A stretch of 64,000 bases of DNA from Thalassococcus profundi. GTDB taxonomy: Bacteria > Pseudomonadota > Alphaproteobacteria > Rhodobacterales > Rhodobacteraceae. The stretch's first letter is position 1; each line of letters opens with the position of its first letter. This document shows positions 38,755 through 48,645 of the stretch, one piece after another. The stretch is from assembly GCF_003344785.1 (NCBI RefSeq), contig NZ_QPMK01000004.1, positions 237,433 to 301,432 of the forward strand, in the 5' to 3' direction. The notes under the pieces were generated by a model. That model had not been told where the DNA came from. It saw only the letters and a list, made by a program, of their open reading frames with translations, and made no database searches. Made by a program: the position numbers and the translations under genes.

Positions 38755-40110
38755 TTACTGGATCGAATCCCAGCGTGCCTGGATGTCGCTGGCCACTTCT
38801 TCGGCCGAGGCGCCGGTCACGTAGTCGACCATGCCCGACCAGAAGGCGCCGGCACCAATCTCGGATGGCATCAGGTCCGAGGCGTCGAAGCGGAAGGTGG
38901 TCGCATCGGCGAGGATCTGGCCCTGCGCGCGCTGGGCGTCCTCCACGTAGGTGTCGGGATTGACGCCCGCATGGGCGGTCAGGAACCCGCCGAGCGCCAT
39001 CCAGACCTCATGCGCGATCGGAGTCTTGAGGAATTCGATCATCGCGCTGGTGGCATCGGACGGCTGGGTGATGGAAAAGAGCGTGCCCGCGCCCAGTACC
39101 GGCGTGCCCAGATCCTGGTCCTCGTAGGCTGGGAAGTAGAAGAAATCCACGTCCTGCCCCACTTCGGTCCCGTCGGGGAAGAAGGCCGGGATGAAGGAGG
39201 CCTGGCGGTGCATGTAGCATTCCGCCGGAATGGTGAAGAGACCCGCCGGGCTGTCGCGGAAATCGGTCGTGGCCACGTTCGACGCGCCGCCTTGCACGAA
39301 TTCGTCGTTGCGGGCGAACCAGCCGAATTCCTCGATCGCCGCGACGACCTTGGGATTGTCGAAGGGCATCTCGTTGGCGACCCAGGCGTCGTAATCCTTT
39401 GGGCTCTGGGTGCGCAGCATCAGGTCCTCGACCCAGTCGGTCGCGGGCCAGCCGGTGGCGGCGCCCGATCCCAGGCCGATGCACCAGGGCGTGCCGCCGT
39501 CATCGACGATCTGCTGGGTCAGTTCCTTGAGTTCTTCCATGCTCTCGGGGATGTCATAGCCCATCTCGTCAAAGGCGATGGGGCTGTACCAGACCAGCGA
39601 TTTCACATCGACGCGGTAGAAGAGGCCGTAGAGGTCCTCCGTGCCGTCCGGACCTTCGTAGGTGGCAAGATCCACCCAGGACTGGCCGGCGGCGTAGTTC
39701 TCTGCCACCCACTCGGCGGTGCCGTCGGGCAGCGGCGTCAGAAGGCCTTGGCTGGCGAGGTCGGCGGCAAGCCCCGGCTGCGGGAAGACCGCGAGATTCG
39801 GGGCCGATCCCGCACGGGTCGAGATCACGATGTCCTGCTCGAAACTGTCGGAACCGGAATAGTTCACGTCGGCGCCCGTGGCCTCCTCGAAATACCGGAA
39901 GACCTGGTCGACCTTTTCCTTCTCGTTGCCGGTCCAGGGGCCGGTGATTTCCACAGTCGCGCCCGACAGATCGTATTGTTCTGCAAAGCCGGTGTAGCTG
40001 TCCCAGTCAAACGCCCCCTCGCCGACGGCGAAGGGCAGATCGCTTTGCGCGAGGGCCCCGCCGGCGGACAGGGCGAGCGCGGCCGCACTCACGTATAACG
40101 TGTGTTTCAT
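38755..40110 (-). CDS. aglE: Alpha-glucoside ABC transporter substrate-binding protein
   Basis: 451 residues starting MKHTLYVSAAALALSAGGALAQ, a signal peptide for periplasmic export. Mature motifs fit the MalE/AglE class: VEITGPWTGNEKEKVDQVFR, YSGSDSFEQDIVIS and GKE-free C-terminal DIQARWDSIQ. It would deliver alpha-glucosides to AglFG. As the first gene of the operon it lies directly behind the AglR operator region. Confidence 0.95.
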   Translation of the reverse strand: MKHTLYVSAAALALSAGGALAQSDLPFAVGEGAFDWDSYTGFAEQYDLSGATVEITGPWTGNEKEKVDQVFRYFEEATGADVNYSGSDSFEQDIVISTRAGSAPNLAVFPQPGLAADLASQGLLTPLPDGTAEWVAENYAAGQSWVDLATYEGPDGTEDLYGLFYRVDVKSLVWYSPIAFDEMGYDIPESMEELKELTQQIVDDGGTPWCIGLGSGAATGWPATDWVEDLMLRTQSPKDYDAWVANEMPFDNPKVVAAIEEFGWFARNDEFVQGGASNVATTDFRDSPAGLFTIPAECYMHRQASFIPAFFPDGTEVGQDVDFFYFPAYEDQDLGTPVLGAGTLFSITQPSDATSAMIEFLKTPIAHEVWMALGGFLTAHAGVNPDTYVEDAQRAQGQILADATTFRFDASDLMPSEIGAGAFWSGMVDYVTGASAEEVASDIQARWDSIQ

Positions 40111-40186
40111 GTTCTTGATCCTCCCTAGTCATATGTCAGGGCATTCCTGCACCTTGGCGCAAGATTTAATTCGCCGCGCGCCTTTT

Positions 40187-40200
40187 TCAAAGCGCTTTGA
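40187..40200. promoter_or_regulatory. Palindromic LacI-type operator 1 (aglE side)
   Basis: TCAAAGCGCTTTGA is a perfect 14-bp palindrome with a central CG, 77 nt before the aglE start. It is the expected kind of site for the adjacent LacI-family AglR. Confidence 0.8.
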
Positions 40201-40345
40201 TGGTCTGCAAGCTGTCTGAACCCCGATCTTGAGTCAACGGCTGAGAGGAACTTTTCCTGCAAGAATAATGCTGCGCTGCAGCTAAAGACCTGTGCGCTTC
40301 CCCCTTTCAATTCGATAAATCTTGCGGCTATGGTGCAGCGGAATT

Positions 40346-40357
40346 TAAAGCGCTTTG
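40346..40357. promoter_or_regulatory. Palindromic LacI-type operator 2 (aglR side)
   Basis: TAAAGCGCTTTG contains the same AAAGCGCTTT core as operator 1 and ends 14 nt before the aglR ATG, suggesting autoregulation. The two operators are about 159 nt apart centre to centre, compatible with looping. Confidence 0.75.
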
Positions 40358-40370
40358 GACACTGCGCCAC

Positions 40371-41399
40371 ATGAACCTGAAGCAACTCGCCGAACATCTG
40401 GGGCTGAGCCAGACCACCGTCAGCCGCGCGCTGAACGGCTATCCCGAAGTGCGCGAGGCGACGCGGCTGCGGGTGCAGGAGGCCGCGCGGCTGCACAACT
40501 ACACCCCCAACGCCCGCGCCAAGGGGCTGGCCACGGGCCGGGCCATGTCCATCGGTCACGTCATCCCGGTGTCGAAGAAGCACGAGATGGTGAACCCGGT
40601 CTTTGCCGATTTCATCACCGGCAGCTCCGAGGTCTACACCCGCGCCGGTTATGACCTTGTCATCAGCCTGGTCGAGGACGGCGCACAGGAGCAGCGCTAC
40701 CGCGACCTGCGCGCCAAGGGCAATGTCGACGGGCTGATCGTGCACGGGCCGCAGCGGGTGGACAGCCGCATCGACTTCCTGGCCGATCTTGGCATTCCAT
40801 TCGTCGTGCACGGCCGCGCCTCGGACATGACGGCGGATTATTCCTGGATCGACATGAACAACCGCCGCGCCTTTCGCCGGGCGACGCAGTTCCTGATCGA
40901 CCTCGGACACCGCCGGATCGCGCTGATCAACGGGATCGAGGCGATGGATTTCGCCTATCGCCGCCGAGAAGGCTATCGCGCCGCACTTGAAAACGCAGGC
41001 CTCACGCCCGACCCTGCCCTGTTGTTCAGTGGCGAGATGACCGAGGAGCTGGGCTACAATGCCATGCGGCAGATGCTGGCCGCCCCCGCGCCGCCGACCG
41101 CCGTCGTCACATCCTCCATCGTGACCGCCATCGGGGTGCGCCACGCGCTGGACGAGGCGGGGCTGGTCATGGGCCGCGACGTGTCGCTGGTCAGCCACGA
41201 CGACGACCTGAGCTACCTGCGCAACCGCGCTGCCGTGCCGGTTTTCACCGCGACACGCTCTCCGGTGCGCAGCCATGGGGCGCTGGCGGCAGAGATGCTG
41301 CTGGAGCTGATCGCCGACCCCGGCAGCGGGCCGCGGCACCGGATGCTCGAGGCCGAGCTGATCATCGGCCGCTCCACCGGCCCTGCCCCGCAGTCTTAA
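40371..41399 (+). CDS. aglR: LacI-family regulator of alpha-glucoside use
   Basis: 342 residues starting MNLKQLAEHLGLSQTTVSRALN, the LacI headpiece helix-turn-helix. Hinge sequence and effector domain follow (SIGHVIPVSKKHEM, VDGLIVHGPQ, DLGHRRIALINGI). LacI proteins bind palindromic operators and release them on binding a sugar. Two AAAGCGCTTT palindromes lie in the gap it shares with aglE. It is followed 52 nt later by the beta-glucosidase gene, likely in the same transcript. Confidence 0.94.
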   Translation: MNLKQLAEHLGLSQTTVSRALNGYPEVREATRLRVQEAARLHNYTPNARAKGLATGRAMSIGHVIPVSKKHEMVNPVFADFITGSSEVYTRAGYDLVISLVEDGAQEQRYRDLRAKGNVDGLIVHGPQRVDSRIDFLADLGIPFVVHGRASDMTADYSWIDMNNRRAFRRATQFLIDLGHRRIALINGIEAMDFAYRRREGYRAALENAGLTPDPALLFSGEMTEELGYNAMRQMLAAPAPPTAVVTSSIVTAIGVRHALDEAGLVMGRDVSLVSHDDDLSYLRNRAAVPVFTATRSPVRSHGALAAEMLLELIADPGSGPRHRMLEAELIIGRSTGPAPQS

Positions 41400-41451
41400 C
41401 GTTGCGCCATATCCCTCTGACACAGAAGCAAATTCCGAGAAGGACCACAGC

Positions 41452-42786
41452 ATGCCGTTCCGCCGCGCCGACTTTCCCGACGATTTCCTTTTCGGCACCG
41501 CCACATCGAGTTACCAGATCGAGGGTCACCAGTTTGGCGGCGCGGGCCAGACCCACTGGGACACCTTCGCCGCCACCCCCGGCAACGTGCTGCGGGCCGA
41601 AAACGGCGCGCTGGCCTGCGATCACTACCACCGCTACGAAGCGGACCTCGACCTCGTGCAGACGGCGGGCTTCGATTGCTACCGGTTTTCCACCTCCTGG
41701 GCGCGCGTCCTGCCAGAGGGGCGCGGCACGCCCAACCCGGAGGGCCTCGATTTCTACGACCGGCTCACCGATGCGATGCTGGCGCGGGGGATCAAGCCCT
41801 GCGTGACGCTCTACCACTGGGAAATGCCCTCGGCCCTCGCCGATCGCGGCGGCTGGACCAATCCCGACGTGGCAAAATGGTTCGCCGACTTTGCCGAAGT
41901 GATCATGGGCCGTATCGGCGATCGCATGCATTCGGTGGCAACGATCAACGAACCCTGGTGCGTCGCCTGGCTGTCGCATTTCGAAGGCATCCACGCCCCC
42001 GGCCTGCGCGACATCCGCGCCACCGCGCGGGCCATGCACCATGTTCTGAAAGCGCACGGCACCGCGACGCAGGCGATGCGGGCCATGGGGATGAACAACC
42101 TCGGGGCCGTGTTCAACATGGAATGGGCCAAGGCCGCGTCGGACAGCGCCGCCGACGAGGCCGCCCGTGCACGGTTCGACGGATATTACAACCGCTTCTA
42201 CCTCAGCGGCGTCTTCAAGGGCGCATACCCGGCGGAGGTTCTGGCGGGGCTGGAGCCGCACCTGCCCCACGGCTGGCAGGACGACTTCGCCACCATCACG
42301 ACCCCCGTCGACTGGTGCGGCATCAACTACTACACCCGCCGCATCGTCGCGGCCACCGACGGCGCCTGGCCTTCCTTGCGTGATGTCGAGGGGCCGCTGC
42401 CCAAGACCTACATGGATTGGGAGATCTATCCCGACGGGCTCTACCAGTTCCTGATCCGCACGGCGGCCGAATATACCGGCGACACGCCGATCCTCGTGAC
42501 CGAGAACGGCATGGCCGCGCCCGATCCGATGACCGGCGGCAAGGTCGAGGACACCCACCGCATCGACTACATCCGCGACCATGTGGCGGCGGTGCGCCGC
42601 GCCATGGATGACGGTGTGCCGGTCAAGGGCTATTTCCTCTGGTCGCTTCTGGACAATTACGAATGGGCGCTGGGGTATGAAAAGCGCTTCGGCCTCGTTC
42701 ACGTGGATTTCGACAGCCTTGAACGCACGCCCAAAGCCTCGTACCACGCGCTGGCACGAGCGCTGGAAAGGCAAGATCATGGCTGA
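41452..42786 (+). CDS. Beta-glucosidase, GH1
   Basis: 444 residues starting MPFRRADFPDDFLFGTATSSYQ, the GH1 N-terminal signature. Acid/base Glu167 is in TINEPWCVAW and nucleophile Glu351 in LVTENGMAAP. It hydrolyses beta-linked glucosides in the cytoplasm and releases glucose for the glucokinase encoded next. The stop overlaps the glk start by 8 nt (ATGGCTGA), indicating translational coupling. Family GH1 also includes beta-galactosidases, so aglycone preference is not certain. Confidence 0.94.
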   Translation: MPFRRADFPDDFLFGTATSSYQIEGHQFGGAGQTHWDTFAATPGNVLRAENGALACDHYHRYEADLDLVQTAGFDCYRFSTSWARVLPEGRGTPNPEGLDFYDRLTDAMLARGIKPCVTLYHWEMPSALADRGGWTNPDVAKWFADFAEVIMGRIGDRMHSVATINEPWCVAWLSHFEGIHAPGLRDIRATARAMHHVLKAHGTATQAMRAMGMNNLGAVFNMEWAKAASDSAADEAARARFDGYYNRFYLSGVFKGAYPAEVLAGLEPHLPHGWQDDFATITTPVDWCGINYYTRRIVAATDGAWPSLRDVEGPLPKTYMDWEIYPDGLYQFLIRTAAEYTGDTPILVTENGMAAPDPMTGGKVEDTHRIDYIRDHVAAVRRAMDDGVPVKGYFLWSLLDNYEWALGYEKRFGLVHVDFDSLERTPKASYHALARALERQDHG

Positions 42787-43762
42787 ACCCTTGGACAGGC
42801 TGGCGGTCGTCGCCGATATCGGCGGCACCAACACCCGCGTGGCGCTCAGCCGCGGAACAGAGGTGATCGCCGACAGCATCCGGCGCTATCGGAATGCCGA
42901 TAACGGCGGACTGACCGACGTGCTGACGCATTACCTGGCCGATATGGACGCCGCCCCCGCCGCCGCCTGCGTCGCAATGGCGGGGCCGGTACGCGACGGG
43001 GTCGGGCAGCTCACCAACCTTGACTGGACCATCGACCGGGACGTGATCCGCGACGCCACACGGGCCGGCACGGTCGCCGTGCTCAACGACCTGCAGGCGC
43101 AGGGCCATGCGCTGGATTTCCTCGCTGCAGACGCGCTGACCGAACTGCTGCCGGGGCAGAAGGCCGCCCCCCACGCCGCCAAGCTGGTGATCGGCATCGG
43201 CACCGGCATGAACGCCGCGCCGGTGTTCCGTCTGGGCGACCAGACGCTGGTGCCGCCGTCCGAATCGGGCCACATCACCCTGCCTGTCCAGACCGAGGAA
43301 GAACTGCGGCTCATGGCGTTCATCGCCCGCAAGCACGGCACGCCCGGGGTCGAGGACGTGCTGTCGGGCCGCGGGTTCGAACGGGTCTATGCCTGGCTCT
43401 GCGAAGAGGATGGCGACGGCGCGCCGCTCGACGCGGGTGCGATCATGCAGGCCGCGGCGGACGGCAGCGACGCCCGCGCCACCAAGGCAGTCGCGGTCTT
43501 TTCCAAGATGCTGGGCCGGGTCTGCGGCAACCTCGCCCTGGTCATGCTGCCTTTCGGTGGCATCTATCTGTGCGGCGGCGTGGCGCGCCACTTCGCCCCA
43601 CATCTGATCACCGGCGGCTTTGCCGAAGCCTTTGCCGACAAGGGCCGGTTCCGCGACTTCATGGGCCAGTTCCCGGTGCATCTGATCACCGACGACTACG
43701 CCGCTCTGACCGGGTCGGCCTGTCACCTGGCCGAAATTCTGGGCCGGCACGGCGACACGTGA
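42779..43762 (+). CDS. glk: Glucokinase
   Basis: 327 residues from ATG 42779 (MAEPLDRLAVVADIGGTNTR). The ATP-binding phosphate-1 motif ADIGGTNTRVALS and the ASKHA adenosine motif GGIYLCGGVARH are present. AMAGPVRDGVGQLTNLDW is the bacterial Glk sugar-site block. It phosphorylates glucose released by AglA and the beta-glucosidase, feeding pgm and glycogen synthesis. It overlaps the preceding gene by 8 nt. Confidence 0.95.
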   Translation: MAEPLDRLAVVADIGGTNTRVALSRGTEVIADSIRRYRNADNGGLTDVLTHYLADMDAAPAAACVAMAGPVRDGVGQLTNLDWTIDRDVIRDATRAGTVAVLNDLQAQGHALDFLAADALTELLPGQKAAPHAAKLVIGIGTGMNAAPVFRLGDQTLVPPSESGHITLPVQTEEELRLMAFIARKHGTPGVEDVLSGRGFERVYAWLCEEDGDGAPLDAGAIMQAAADGSDARATKAVAVFSKMLGRVCGNLALVMLPFGGIYLCGGVARHFAPHLITGGFAEAFADKGRFRDFMGQFPVHLITDDYAALTGSACHLAEILGRHGDT

Positions 43763-43769
43763 TGACCCG

Positions 43770-43788
43770 CTGCACAAACCTTGTGCAG
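43770..43788 (+). terminator. Hairpin after glk
   Basis: CTGCACAA (43770-43777) pairs perfectly with TTGTGCAG (43781-43788) around ACC, 7 nt after the glk stop. No T run follows, so it may be a weak terminator or processing site. Confidence 0.45.
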
Positions 43789-43849
43789 GCGCCCTTCGAT
43801 TGCGCGCAAATCGCGCAGCCCGCCTTGTCAGAGGGACGGGAAAACGGTT

Positions 43850-43861
43850 GATAGCGGTAAC
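43850..43861. promoter_or_regulatory. GATAGCGGTAAC operator before glgP
   Basis: It differs by one base from the site before gap2 (GTTAGCGGTAAC) and lies 49 nt before the glgP ATG. Shared position and sequence suggest a common regulator of gap and glg genes. Confidence 0.55.
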
Positions 43862-43909
43862 GGCGCCCCGGACGCCTTACCGCGGGACAGCGAAGACATA
43901 GGATCCGAC

Positions 43910-46312
43910 ATGAATATGGTAACGAGCCCCACGATGACCGCAGCACAGTTCCGCGACGCGATCCTGCGCCACCTCACATATGCGCTGGGCAAAGACCCCG
44001 AACACGCGCAGGTGCAGGACTGGCGCATGGCGCTGAGCCTCGCGGTGCGCGACCAGATCGTCGACAGCTGGTTCGCCGCGACCCGCAAGAGCTATGCCGA
44101 GCAGGCCAAGCGGGTCTATTACCTGTCGATGGAATTTCTCATCGGACGGCTTCTGGAAGACGGGATCGTCAACCTGCGGCTGGTGGACCAGGCCCGCGGC
44201 GCGCTCGAGGAGCTGGGCCAGGATTACGATACGGTGCTGGCGGACGAACCGGACGCGGCGCTGGGCAACGGCGGGCTGGGCCGTCTTGCCGCCTGTTTCC
44301 TCGAATCCCTCTCGACGCTCGGCTGCCCGGCCTACGGCTACGGGCTGCGATACGAACACGGGTTGTTCCGGCAGTCGTTCAAGGACGGCCGCCAGATCGA
44401 GGCGCCGGAAACCTGGCTGCTGCAACAGCATGCCTGGGAGTTCGAACGCCCCGAGGCGCGGTTCCGGCTGGGCTTCGGCGGCACGGTCGACGTCAAGGGA
44501 GAGACCGCCACCTGGTCGCCCGCGGAATTCGTCGAGGCCGAAGCCTACGACACGCCCATCGTCGGCTGGAAAGGCCGCTGGGCCAACACGCTGCGTCTGT
44601 GGTCGGCGAAGGCCGTGGACCCCTTCGACCTCGACAGCTTCAACCGTGGCGATTTCGCCGGGGCGGCCGAGCCCGAGGCGCTGGCGCGCACCATCTCCCG
44701 CGTGCTCTATCCCGACGACACCACCGGGCCGGGCAAGGAGCTTCGGCTGAAGCAGGAATATTTCCTCACCGCCAGTGCCCTGCGCGACATCCTGCGCCGG
44801 TTCGACAGCGAATACGACGACCTGGGCCTGCTGCCGTCGAAGGTCGCTATCCAGCTCAACGACACCCACCCCGCCATTGCCGGGCCGGAACTGGTACGGC
44901 TGCTGCTCGACGAGCGCGGCATGGGATTCGAGGATGCCATGGCCACGGCGCAGGCTTGCCTCAGCTACACCAACCACACCCTGCTGCCCGAGGCGCTGGA
45001 ATCCTGGGGCGAGGACCTCTTTGGCAAGCTGCTGCCGCGGCACCTGCAGATCGTCGACCGCATCGACGACGCCCATGCCAAGGCCAACCCGTCGCGCAAA
45101 GTCAGCGCGAGGGCCGACGGACAGGTCAAGATGGGCGAGCTGAGCTTCATCATGGCACACAAGGTCAACGGCGTCTCGGCGCTGCATTCGGGGCTGATGA
45201 CCACCACCGTCTTTGAGGAACTGCACCGGCTGCATCCCGACCGCATCCTCAACCAGACCAACGGTGTCACGCCGCGGCGCTGGCTTTTGTCTTGCAACCC
45301 GCGCCTGTCGTCGCTCATCACCGACACCATCGGCAGCGGCTGGGTCGACGACCTCGAGCAGCTCAAGGGTCTGGAAAGCCACGTCGACGATGCCGAATGG
45401 CTGGCGCGTTACGCTGCCGCCAAGCACGACAACAAGGCCGAGCTGGCTGCCTGGATGGCCGAAACGCAGGGCGTCACCGTCGATCCGGCGATGATGTTCG
45501 ATGTGCAAATCAAGCGCCTGCACGAATACAAGCGCCAGCATCTCAACATCCTCGAAGCCATCGCCCATTGGCAGGAGATCAAGGCCAACCCCGATGTGGG
45601 CTGGACGCCGCGGGTCAAGATCTTCGCCGGCAAGGCCGCACCCGGCTATTTCTTTGCTAAGGATATCATCCGTCTTATCAACGATGTATCCGAGGTTATT
45701 AACGCGGACGAGGAGACGCGGCATCTGTTGCAGGTGGTGTTCCTGCCGAACTACAACGTGACGCTGGCGGAACGGCTTATCCCCGCCGCGGACCTCTCCG
45801 AACAGATCTCGACCGCCGGGAAAGAGGCGTCGGGCACCGGCAACATGAAATTCGCGCTGAACGGCGCGCTGACCGTCGGCACGCTGGACGGCGCCAATGT
45901 CGAGATCCGCGAACAAGTGGGCTCCGAGAACTTCTTTCTCTTCGGCATGACCGCCGACGAGGTCGATGCCCGCCGCGCCATCGACGGCCACGCGGCCAAG
46001 GCCATCGCCAACGACACGAGGTTGAAGTCCGCGCTTGAAGCCATTGAAACCGGGCTCTTTTCGCCGGACGAACCCACGCGTTACGCCAATATCGTCGAGA
46101 ATCTCACCGGGCCGGACTACTTCCTCGTCACCACGGATTTCACTGACTACTGGCGCGCGCAGCGCGAGGTCGACAGTGCCTATGGCGACCAGGATGCCTG
46201 GATGCGCATGGCCGCGCTCAACACCGCGCGGTCGGGCTGGTTTTCGTCCGACCGGACGATCCGCGGCTACATGGGCGACATCTGGAACGCCCGCAGCCTG
46301 CTGGAGGACTGA
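43910..46312 (+). CDS. glgP: Glycogen/maltodextrin phosphorylase
   Basis: 800 residues from ATG 43910 (MNMVTSPTMTAAQFRDAILR). GT35 blocks YYLSMEFLIGRLLEDGI, DAALGNGGLGRLAACFLES and KRQHLNILEAIAHW are clear, and the pyridoxal-phosphate Lys647 lies in GTGNMKFALNG. It releases glucose-1-phosphate from glycogen with phosphate. It is the first gene of the glg run and lies behind a GATAGCGGTAAC operator. An earlier in-frame ATG at 43781 lies upstream of the operator and is rejected. Confidence 0.96.
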   Translation: MNMVTSPTMTAAQFRDAILRHLTYALGKDPEHAQVQDWRMALSLAVRDQIVDSWFAATRKSYAEQAKRVYYLSMEFLIGRLLEDGIVNLRLVDQARGALEELGQDYDTVLADEPDAALGNGGLGRLAACFLESLSTLGCPAYGYGLRYEHGLFRQSFKDGRQIEAPETWLLQQHAWEFERPEARFRLGFGGTVDVKGETATWSPAEFVEAEAYDTPIVGWKGRWANTLRLWSAKAVDPFDLDSFNRGDFAGAAEPEALARTISRVLYPDDTTGPGKELRLKQEYFLTASALRDILRRFDSEYDDLGLLPSKVAIQLNDTHPAIAGPELVRLLLDERGMGFEDAMATAQACLSYTNHTLLPEALESWGEDLFGKLLPRHLQIVDRIDDAHAKANPSRKVSARADGQVKMGELSFIMAHKVNGVSALHSGLMTTTVFEELHRLHPDRILNQTNGVTPRRWLLSCNPRLSSLITDTIGSGWVDDLEQLKGLESHVDDAEWLARYAAAKHDNKAELAAWMAETQGVTVDPAMMFDVQIKRLHEYKRQHLNILEAIAHWQEIKANPDVGWTPRVKIFAGKAAPGYFFAKDIIRLINDVSEVINADEETRHLLQVVFLPNYNVTLAERLIPAADLSEQISTAGKEASGTGNMKFALNGALTVGTLDGANVEIREQVGSENFFLFGMTADEVDARRAIDGHAAKAIANDTRLKSALEAIETGLFSPDEPTRYANIVENLTGPDYFLVTTDFTDYWRAQREVDSAYGDQDAWMRMAALNTARSGWFSSDRTIRGYMGDIWNARSLLED

Positions 46313-46384
46313 GCGCGCCGCGCGGAGGAACCGCTGGGCGGGCGGGCGACTTGAATACCAAACGAACAAGCTTAGGGTTGAGCC

Positions 46385-48571
46385 ATGTCTGACACGATCA
46401 CACCGCAGCTTTTCGCTGAACTCCGCAAGATCCCCGAAGCGCGGTGCAACGACCCCTTTGCCATCCTCGGGCCACACAAGGACGGACGCAGCCGCTGTGT
46501 GACCGCCTACGATCCGGGCGCGGTCGAGATGTCGGCGGTGGTCGAGGGCAAGGCCCATCCGCTCGATCCGCTGCCCGGTCTGCAAGGTGTCTTTCGCGGC
46601 AAGGTCGCGGGCACGAAACCTTATCTCCTGCGCGGCAAGGCCGCCGATGGAGCGGAATGGGAGGTCGAAGATGCCTACCGGTTTGGACCCGTCTTGGGTG
46701 AGATAGACGAATACCTGTTGGGCGAAGGCACGCACAAACGCCTCTGGCAAGCCCTTGGCGCGCATGTGCGCGAACACGAGGGCGTCGAGGGCACCAGCTT
46801 TGCGGTCTGGGCGCCCAATGCGCGGCGCGTTTCGGTCGTCGGTGATTTCAACCTGTGGGACGGGCGGCGGCACGTCATGCGTCGGCGCGGCGCCACGGGC
46901 GTCTGGGAAATCTTCGTGCCCGGCGTCGGCGAAGGCGCGGTCTACAAGTACGAGATCGTCGGCGCCCATGGCGAGGTCATGCCGCTCAAGGCCGATCCGG
47001 TGGGCTTTGGCTCTCAGCATCCGCCCGAGAATGCCAGCGTCGTGCGCGACATCCGCGGCTACGGCTGGTCCGACAAGGGCTGGATGTCCAAGCGCGAGGC
47101 GGCGCAAAGCCGCGAGGCGCCGATTTCGGTCTACGAGGTGCACCTTGGCTCGTGGCGGCGCAAGGACGGCAACCGCCCGCTGTCATACGTCGAGGCCGCG
47201 ACCGAACTGGTCGAGTACGTCAAGGACATGGGCTTTACCCATATCGAGCTTCTGCCGATCAGCGAATACCCCTTTGACGGCTCCTGGGGCTATCAGCCCG
47301 TGGGTCTGTTCGCGCCGACGGTGCGCCACGGCCCGCCGCACGAGTTCCGCGACTTGGTCAACGCCGCGCACAAGGCGGATCTGGGCGTCATCATCGACTG
47401 GGTGCCGGGGCATTTCCCGACCGATGCGCACGGGCTGGGCCAGTTCGACGGCACGGCGCTTTACGAACATGCGGACCCGCGCGAGGGCTTCCATCAGGAC
47501 TGGAACACGCTGATCTACAACTACGGGCGGCGCGAAGTGGCGAATTTCCTCACTTCCAATGCTCTCTACTGGCTCGAGGAGTATCACGTCGACGGGCTGC
47601 GCGTGGATGCGGTGGCGTCGATGCTCTACCGCGACTATTCCCGCAAGGACGGCGAATGGGTGCCCAACAAGGACGGCGGGCGCGAGAACTACGAAGCCAT
47701 CGCCATGTTGCAGAACATGAACATCGAGACCTACGGCCAGGCCCCGGGCATCATGACCGTGGCCGAGGAATCGACCAGCTTCCCCAAGGTGTCGCGCCCG
47801 GTCTACGACGGGGGTTTGGGCTTCGGGTTCAAGTGGAACATGGGCTGGATGAACGACACGCTCGAATACATTAAGAAGGACCCGATCTACCGGCGGCACC
47901 ATCATCACCAGATGACCTTCGGCCTGCACTACGCCTTTTCGGAGAACTTCATCCTGCCGATCAGCCACGACGAGGTGGTGCACGGCAAGGGCTCGATGCT
48001 GGGCAGGATGCCCGGCACGGATTGGGAGCGTTTCGCCAACCTGCGGGCCTATTACGGCTTCATGTGGGGGCATCCGGGCAAGAAGCTGCTGTTCATGGGC
48101 CAGGAATTCGCCCAGGCGCACGAATGGAACCACGATGCGGAACTGGACTGGCAGATGGCCGGGAGCGGGCTTCACAAGGGAATTCAGAACCTCGTCCGCG
48201 ATCTCAACAAGCTCTACACCGCGACCCCGGCGCTGCACGCCAAGGACTGCGACCCGGCCGGCTTCCAGTGGATCGAGGCCAACGATGCCGACCGGTCGGT
48301 CTTTGCCTGGATCCGGCGCGGCGGCAAGGACGATCCCGAGGTCGTCGTGCTGTGCAACTTCACCCCCGTCGAACAGCCCGCCTATTCGGTCGGCATGCCC
48401 TCGGCAGGAACATGGCGCGAGGCGCTGAACTCCGATGCCGGCCTCTACAGCGGCGGCGATCGCGGCAACATGGGGTCGGTCACGGCCATCGACACGCCGA
48501 GCCACGGTCAGCCGGCCAGCGCGCAGGTTGTGATCCCGCCGCTGTCGGCGGTCTACTTGATAAAGGATTGA
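46385..48571 (+). CDS. glgB: 1,4-alpha-glucan branching enzyme
   Basis: 728 residues with an N-terminal CBM48 region (residues 15-230) and a GH13 catalytic domain. Nucleophile Asp408 is in GLRVDAVASML and acid/base Glu461 in TVAEESTS, close to Asp405 and Glu458 of E. coli GlgB. LPISHDEVVHGKGS is the third acidic motif. The enzyme makes alpha-1,6 branches in glycogen. It starts 72 nt after glgP on the same strand. Confidence 0.96.
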   Translation: MSDTITPQLFAELRKIPEARCNDPFAILGPHKDGRSRCVTAYDPGAVEMSAVVEGKAHPLDPLPGLQGVFRGKVAGTKPYLLRGKAADGAEWEVEDAYRFGPVLGEIDEYLLGEGTHKRLWQALGAHVREHEGVEGTSFAVWAPNARRVSVVGDFNLWDGRRHVMRRRGATGVWEIFVPGVGEGAVYKYEIVGAHGEVMPLKADPVGFGSQHPPENASVVRDIRGYGWSDKGWMSKREAAQSREAPISVYEVHLGSWRRKDGNRPLSYVEAATELVEYVKDMGFTHIELLPISEYPFDGSWGYQPVGLFAPTVRHGPPHEFRDLVNAAHKADLGVIIDWVPGHFPTDAHGLGQFDGTALYEHADPREGFHQDWNTLIYNYGRREVANFLTSNALYWLEEYHVDGLRVDAVASMLYRDYSRKDGEWVPNKDGGRENYEAIAMLQNMNIETYGQAPGIMTVAEESTSFPKVSRPVYDGGLGFGFKWNMGWMNDTLEYIKKDPIYRRHHHHQMTFGLHYAFSENFILPISHDEVVHGKGSMLGRMPGTDWERFANLRAYYGFMWGHPGKKLLFMGQEFAQAHEWNHDAELDWQMAGSGLHKGIQNLVRDLNKLYTATPALHAKDCDPAGFQWIEANDADRSVFAWIRRGGKDDPEVVVLCNFTPVEQPAYSVGMPSAGTWREALNSDAGLYSGGDRGNMGSVTAIDTPSHGQPASAQVVIPPLSAVYLIKD

Positions 48572-48645
48572 TGCGGAGCGGAAAACACGATCACATCGGG
48601 ACGGACGGCACCGGATAAGGGCCGCCGACCAAAGGGAGGGGAAAG

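Noticed and set aside
43877..47143. Long open frame on the minus strand across glgP and glgB
   Set aside because: It is antisense to two clear enzymes, has His/Arg/Gly-biased composition typical of the complement of GC-rich codons, and shows no family motif.
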